A stretch of DNA of 57,805 nucleotides from Alkaliphilus peptidifermentans DSM 18978 (GTDB lineage: Bacteria > Bacillota > Clostridia > Peptostreptococcales > Natronincolaceae): NCBI RefSeq assembly GCF_900101495.1, contig NZ_FMUS01000030.1, forward strand, positions 1 through 57,805, read 5' to 3'. A model generated the notes under the pieces. It was not told the DNA's origin. It made no database searches and saw only the letters and a list, made by a program, of their open reading frames with translations. Positions within the stretch are counted from its first letter, which is position 1, and each line of letters opens with the position of its first letter. Positions 53,885-57,805 of this stretch are shown piece by piece. Position numbers and translations under genes: made by a program.

Positions 53885-54531
53885 CAGATTTCCTCCCTTC
53901 TAAAGTATAGTAAGGCTTTATCTGCTACGCTATAAAGCTTATAGCCAGATGTTGTCACTGTAAAGGACTGCCAAAGTATGCCCAGTGTTGAGGCATAAAT
54001 ATATGTAGTGACATGTGAAGCCTTTATAAACCAAACAATGCTTATGAAACACCAGATGCAAACTACAACAAAGGAATTTCTTCGTAATACTTGCCTTTTT
54101 GCTTTTGTTGTGATTGGTTTACTAGGGGTGTCGGCAGGAGCATATTTGCCTATAGCCCATAGAGAAAATAAAAAAGTGAAAATAATAATGCTAAACATGA
54201 TAGATTTATTTAAAACCAAGTATTTGGGTAAAAAGCCCAGAATATTGGAAATTATAGCACCATTAATAGAACAATTTAGTATGGAAGAATTGTGGGCACC
54301 TCCAGAAAAGACACGAAGAGCTGCAAAGGTTAGCGTGATAATCAGTACATTGTTAAAGTTGCCGAAAATCAAAGCTGGTATTAAAGCCATGGAATATGCA
54401 ATTATACTGTTAATTACCAAGCGTATAGCATATGAAAGTACAGCATTTTGTTTTTTGTCAATATCCATGTAGCCTTTAAAAAAATCCAGGACTTTATTAA
54501 TGTAATAATCGATGGTAAAAGCTTTGTTCAC
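53884..54531 (-). CDS. agrB: AgrB-type peptide-processing membrane endopeptidase
   Basis: 215 residues, polytopic. The catalytic pair is in RVFSGGAHNSSILNC, H80 and C87, at the same spacing as in Staphylococcus AgrB. It cuts AgrD and closes the ring. GTG start with GAGGAGGG upstream. First gene of the four-gene minus-strand operon agrB-agrD-sensor-kinase. Confidence 0.92.
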   Translation of the reverse strand: MNKAFTIDYYINKVLDFFKGYMDIDKKQNAVLSYAIRLVINSIIAYSMALIPALIFGNFNNVLIITLTFAALRVFSGGAHNSSILNCSINGAIISNILGFLPKYLVLNKSIMFSIIIFTFLFSLWAIGKYAPADTPSKPITTKAKRQVLRRNSFVVVCIWCFISIVWFIKASHVTTYIYASTLGILWQSFTVTTSGYKLYSVADKALLYFRREEI

Positions 54532-54849
54532 TATTAAACCCTCCTCTCACATAAATTGAGTATAGTTTGATAATATAATGCTTTTAATTCAACACTAGAG
54601 TTCAATTTTCTAGTGTTTGATTAGTTTTGTAGGGAGAATTCATATGCAATATTATTTAACATACTTGTGTGTGCTTTCGGAGTAATATTTCTAATTAGTA
54701 TTATTTCTACATTTTATTGCAAATTCCTTCAAGATATGTATTTTAATAAATACCAATAAAAACAATATTCACTAAAGAAAAATTGATATATAATCTAAAT
54801 GTAAAGATGACAACCTATACCTAATACTTATAGTACAAGGGGGAAATAT
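54532..54849. other. Divergent region between agrB and the MATE gene
   Basis: It holds an inverted repeat AACACTAGA...TCTAGTGTT (about 54592-54619). After GTAGGGAG, an ATG at 54644 opens a frame of only 13 codons. One base out of register a hydrophobic frame runs ILVCAFGVIFLISIISTFYC to a stop at about 54759. It may be a small membrane protein gene broken by a frameshift. No clear promoter pair was fixed for agrB. Confidence 0.35.
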
Positions 54850-56223
54850 ATGCAAAAGGATATTGCGTTAGACCTACAGGAGGGGAGCATAAGTAAGAAT
54901 CTACTCTCCATTGCAACACCAACAATGCTAGGGTTTACCTTTCAAATGTTCTATGATTTGGTTGATATGATGTGGATAGGAAGGATATCAGCAGAGGCTG
55001 TAGCGGGTATTACAATTTTTTCTACTATGTTTTGGATTGTCAACATTCTTAATGAAATCATTGGCACCAGCTCTATATCTTTGATATCTCAAAGCTATGG
55101 AAAAGGTGACCAGGACAGAACAAGCCTATGTATAGAACAAACCTTAACCTTTAAAGCAATGGTTGCTGTACTTGCAGGGGTTATTTTTTCCATTATTTTA
55201 AGACCCTTATTAGGATTCTTTACACAGGATCCTGTAGTTTCTGAGGCTGCCCTCAGCTATGGATATATTAGAATTTTCTTTCTGCCCATTATGTTTTCAT
55301 CATATACTGTAAATACAGCCTTTAGGTGTGTTGGTGATGCTAAAAGACCAATGATCATAATGGTTACTGCTGCTATATTAAATATTGTTTTAGATCCAAT
55401 TTTTATATTTGATACTATTCCAGGCACATCAATTCCAGGTCTTGGGTTAGGCGTTTTCGGAGCTGCTTTGGCAACAGTAATTTCAATCTCAGTCACATTT
55501 ATAATCGGATTTGCCTATGTACTATCCAATAAAACCAAGGTAAAAATCAAGCTGAAAAGATTACTTAAACTAAATTTTGAGATTGATAAAAAATTGATTA
55601 CAATTGGACTTCCCAATGGAATAGAAGCTTTTTTAAGGAACCTTGTGGGAATCTTCACCCTCAAGTTTATCACCTATTATGGAACTGAAACTGTTGCAGC
55701 TATGGGAATTGGAAATAGGTTAATAGGATTCGCCTTTATGCCTTTACTAGGCTTGTCGATGGCAAGTAGCACTATTGTAGGGCAAAGCTTAGGCTTTGAA
55801 AATCTGAATAGAGCCAAAGCCACCGCAAGAACTGCTGCAATTTTCGGTTCTGTTATAATGGTACTGGTTTGTGTTATCACCTTTATATTCCCTGAGTCTA
55901 TAATGAAAATTTTTATTAATGACCCTACTGTAGTAGAGATTGGTGTACCTATGTTAAGAATTATATTCCCTTGTCTAATTTTAGCTGGTGTTGTGATGGG
56001 ATATGGTAGCGTGTTTTCAGGGTCAGGATACAACAGACCCTACCTATATGCAAGTGTAATAGCTAGGTGGGCAGTTCAGATACCTCTAATGTTTTTAATT
56101 GTAAAAATATTAAAGGTATCTGTGGAGTGGGTATGGTTGACATTTTTGATTGCTGAATTTGTAGAAATGTTAGTGATGATTATTAACTATCGGATGGGAA
56201 AATGGGAGACAAATAGAGTATAG
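54850..56223 (+). CDS. MATE family efflux transporter
   Basis: 457 residues, twelve predicted membrane segments in two related halves. The N-terminus has LLSIATPTMLGFTFQMFYDLVDMMWIGR (in part), and FRCVGDAKRPMIIMV and FSGSGYNRPYLYASV occupy equivalent places in the halves. It exports drugs or metabolites using an ion gradient. AAGGGGGAAATAT precedes the ATG. Confidence 0.92.
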   Translation: MQKDIALDLQEGSISKNLLSIATPTMLGFTFQMFYDLVDMMWIGRISAEAVAGITIFSTMFWIVNILNEIIGTSSISLISQSYGKGDQDRTSLCIEQTLTFKAMVAVLAGVIFSIILRPLLGFFTQDPVVSEAALSYGYIRIFFLPIMFSSYTVNTAFRCVGDAKRPMIIMVTAAILNIVLDPIFIFDTIPGTSIPGLGLGVFGAALATVISISVTFIIGFAYVLSNKTKVKIKLKRLLKLNFEIDKKLITIGLPNGIEAFLRNLVGIFTLKFITYYGTETVAAMGIGNRLIGFAFMPLLGLSMASSTIVGQSLGFENLNRAKATARTAAIFGSVIMVLVCVITFIFPESIMKIFINDPTVVEIGVPMLRIIFPCLILAGVVMGYGSVFSGSGYNRPYLYASVIARWAVQIPLMFLIVKILKVSVEWVWLTFLIAEFVEMLVMIINYRMGKWETNRV

Positions 56224-56250
56224 AATTAATCAACATAGGGAGGGGATCTT

Positions 56251-56517
56251 ATGGAAGCAATAATTATTGTAGTCTTAATTCTATTAAATATACCAATATT
56301 CAAATTTCTATTCAACGGCTTCTTTCCAAACAGAGAGGATTTTAATGAGGCGGTAAGGTATACCTTCACCCCCGATATAATATCATTATTTAGGGGTGAA
56401 TATTGGAAAGACAGACTTGCCCAAATGAAGCTAAGCTTCTTCATAATTACTTGTATTGCTGTAATATCAATGGAGTTTGCCATTGTTAAATCCATTATTG
56501 AATTTTTCATGAATTAA
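56251..56517 (+). CDS. Small two-segment membrane protein
   Basis: 88 residues, hydrophobic at about 3-22 (AIIIVVLILLNIPIFKFLFN) and about 62-83, with a charged middle (PNREDFNEAVRYTFTPD). GGGAGGGGATCTT precedes the ATG. It lies 27 nt after the MATE gene and 32 nt before a lipoprotein gene, so it may share their transcript. No family recognised. Confidence 0.65.
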   Translation: MEAIIIVVLILLNIPIFKFLFNGFFPNREDFNEAVRYTFTPDIISLFRGEYWKDRLAQMKLSFFIITCIAVISMEFAIVKSIIEFFMN

Positions 56518-56549
56518 TTATATATGTATTGAGATTGAGGAGGACTAAA

Positions 56550-57257
56550 ATGACGATAAGACGAGTGATGCTTTTGTTTTTAATTTTATTATTTTCCATA
56601 GTGGGTTTTGGATGCTCAAATCAGAATGAACCCCCAGAAGAAGAGAAGAGCACACTAAGAGTTGAGCTTGTTGAGCTTGTTGAGCTTAGAAAGGAGATCA
56701 TGCAATTAGAGCAGGAAAAGGAGTTTGCAATTTTCCAAATTAAGCAGTTCACTGAAACCAATATCAGTAAGGAGGAAATTATTCAAGAGCAGGTGTATAT
56801 TTTTAACATATTAAAGGAAGAAAACAAGGAATATATAATACTTCCAATTTATAATGCCAATATGGACACCTATGACAGGGAAATTAGCTACTATATTTAT
56901 CTTCCTTCACAAATTAGTCTTGAAGAAAAAATTACCGTTTTGGCAGAAAAGCTATCTAAATTTAGCTTCAGAAGTTTACCAATTGAAATTAAGGGAATTG
57001 AAACAATTGATAATAAAAGTATAGTGGTAGTTAATATTCAAGAACCTGAGGATGAATCCAGCACTGTTGCATGGGACAGGCATTATTTCCAAGGGACATC
57101 AGGTGGAACTATGACCGCAACAAGATTAATAGAAACATTTCTACAACGTGAATATGAAGGCCAGTGGGTGGATGGTGTCAAACTTCTCTATAATAATACC
57201 CCATCAAGAGAATTTGATCATGTAGGAAACTTATTTTCTACACATTATCGTGATTAA
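56550..57257 (+). CDS. Hypothetical lipoprotein
   Basis: 235 residues. Type II signal peptide with lipobox VGFGC (about residue 22). Then comes a glutamate-rich helix containing VELVELVEL, a short in-frame GAGCTTGTT repeat, and a globular domain ending in ERGxxW-like VDGVKLLYN. The later part resembles GerMN-type sporulation lipoproteins only faintly. ATG 56550 follows GAGGAGGAC. Confidence 0.6.
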   Translation: MTIRRVMLLFLILLFSIVGFGCSNQNEPPEEEKSTLRVELVELVELRKEIMQLEQEKEFAIFQIKQFTETNISKEEIIQEQVYIFNILKEENKEYIILPIYNANMDTYDREISYYIYLPSQISLEEKITVLAEKLSKFSFRSLPIEIKGIETIDNKSIVVVNIQEPEDESSTVAWDRHYFQGTSGGTMTATRLIETFLQREYEGQWVDGVKLLYNNTPSREFDHVGNLFSTHYRD

Positions 57258-57285
57258 GTAATAGAAAGATTATTATTCAATAAAG

Positions 57286-57330
57286 AAAGTTAGAAAATAG
57301 CCTGCTGGCAACTATTTTCTAACTTTTTTA
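57286..57330 (+). terminator. Intrinsic terminator
   Basis: AAAGTTAGAAAATAG / CTATTTTCTAACTTT, 15 perfect pairs, followed by TTTT. It ends the lipoprotein transcript. Confidence 0.9.
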
Positions 57331-57368
57331 TATAATAGGAAAGTTCTACTTTCCTATTATATAAAAAA
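57324..57368. repeat. Symmetric 21-bp hairpin next to the terminator
   Basis: TATATAATAGGAAAGT-TCT-ACTTTCCTATTATATA with flanking T6 and A7 that continue the pairing. Overlaps the previous terminator tail. It could terminate transcription arriving from the right. Confidence 0.7.
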
Positions 57369-57371
57369 AGG

Positions 57372-57520
57372 GGTTGTAGGGGATGAAATCCTCTGCCCGC
57401 CTTCAGGAAGGTGCTCAGACAGCTTTGCTGTTGTCGAAGGAAACCCTAGGTTTCCTAGCGAAAGCGTCGTAGACGCTCGAGACTGTTGACAAAGTCCACC
57501 TGAAAAGGGTGGATTTTTTT
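57372..57520. repeat. GC-rich hairpin tract before the transposase
   Basis: Locally G+C-rich, with several short hairpins: CAGC/GCTG (about 57420), GGAAACCCTAGGTTTCC (57439-57455), GCGTC/GACGC (about 57465-57477) and TCCACC/GGTGGA with a T run (57497-57520). GAGACTGTTGACAAAGTC at about 57479-57496 resembles the ends of the 34.8-kb element. It may include the left end of the insertion sequence. Confidence 0.45.
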
Positions 57521-57577
57521 TTATTCAAAAAGGATTTATCCAATCGATGTCGAATATGTATAATGAGGTGATGAATT

Positions 57578-57805
57578 ATGCTTACTAAAGCTAAAGATAA
57601 GCAAACTTCTTATGAGTTTGTTATGCTCGAAGAGCTAGTTAAAGAAGACCATTTACTAAGAAAAATAGATAAGTACATTGATTTTAGTTTTATCTATGAC
57701 GAAGTCGAAGAATTGTATTGTCATGATAATGGACGTCCATCTGTTGATCCAGTAGTTCTTTTTAAAATGACTTTACTTCAGTACCTTTACGGTATTCGTT
57801 CTGAA
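57578..57805 (+). mobile_element. IS1182-like transposase, 5' part
   Basis: The first 76 codons of a transposase, cut by the window edge. The text FVMLEELVKEDHLLRKIDKYIDFSFIYD and GRPSVDPVVLFKMTLLQYLYGIRSE matches the N-terminal DUF772 region of IS1182/IS5-group transposases. GAGGTGATGAATT precedes the ATG. The catalytic DDE part lies outside. Confidence 0.88.

Noticed and set aside
1-57805. CRISPR array or prophage
   Set aside because: No regularly spaced repeats, cas genes, or phage structural or integrase genes were found on reading the window.

Overview
The window looks like the chromosome of a low-GC, anaerobic, Gram-positive bacterium of the Clostridia, probably a relative of Alkaliphilus; the genus is inferred. 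The signs are AT-rich DNA with AGGAGG-type ribosome sites, a glmS ribozyme, the CdaA/CdaR pair, a ferredoxin-linked 2-oxoacid oxidoreductase operon with phosphotransbutyrylase and butyrate kinases, and an agr-type peptide signalling locus. No CRISPR array or prophage was seen.

Layout. 1-1520: end of a 23S rRNA gene, 5S rRNA and ten tRNAs (Asn-Glu-Val-Asp-Thr-Tyr-Leu-Gly-Lys-Phe), closed by a terminator. 1.6-4.2 kb: a class III aminotransferase coupled to a homologue of the cyanobacterial acyl-ACP reductase. 4.2-6.5 kb (minus strand): argG under an ArgR-type operator, and a triple-BON protein. 6.8-8.9 kb: cdaA-cdaR. 8.9-17.5 kb: a sigma-54 activator, then a -24/-12 promoter, a long base-paired leader and buk-ptb-buk-ATPase-vorDBAC. 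This would convert branched-chain 2-oxoacids through acyl-CoA and acyl-phosphate to acid plus ATP. 17.7-21.3 kb: glmM, the glmS ribozyme, glmS (cell-wall amino sugar supply).

21.3-26.6 kb is a decaying region with a truncated PAS-GGDEF gene, a frame broken by three stops, and a frameshifted gene around an intact DUF1848 gene. 26.6-34.7 kb is accessory: small membrane and secreted proteins, a GNAT acetyltransferase, a HEXXH lipoprotein, an HTH/FGE-like/DUF4180 cassette, and a hydrolase-TetR pair. A 122-bp palindromic MITE-like element lies at 34.8 kb. 35.7-37.3 kb: a double-HTH MerR regulator and a RibD-like reductase.

37.6-45.1 kb is a fructosamine (Amadori product) utilisation locus: GntR regulator, ABC binding protein and two permeases, M20 amidohydrolase, PfkB kinase and SIS deglycase. 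Perfect palindromes lie at its front and in its middle. 45.3-51.9 kb: WYL and GyrI-like proteins, a Crp-YdcZ-YdcZ unit, a chromate transporter, and ROK kinase plus mannose-6-phosphate isomerase. 52.4-54.5 kb (minus strand): agrB, a 40-residue agrD with serine where cysteine is usual, a separate membrane sensor-like protein and a short GHKL kinase, with no response regulator nearby. 54.8-57.3 kb: a MATE exporter, a small membrane protein and a lipoprotein. The window ends inside an IS1182-like transposase.

The observations most worth pursuing are the unassigned structured leader at 10847-11013, the split agr sensor, and the acyl-ACP-reductase-like protein paired with a transaminase.
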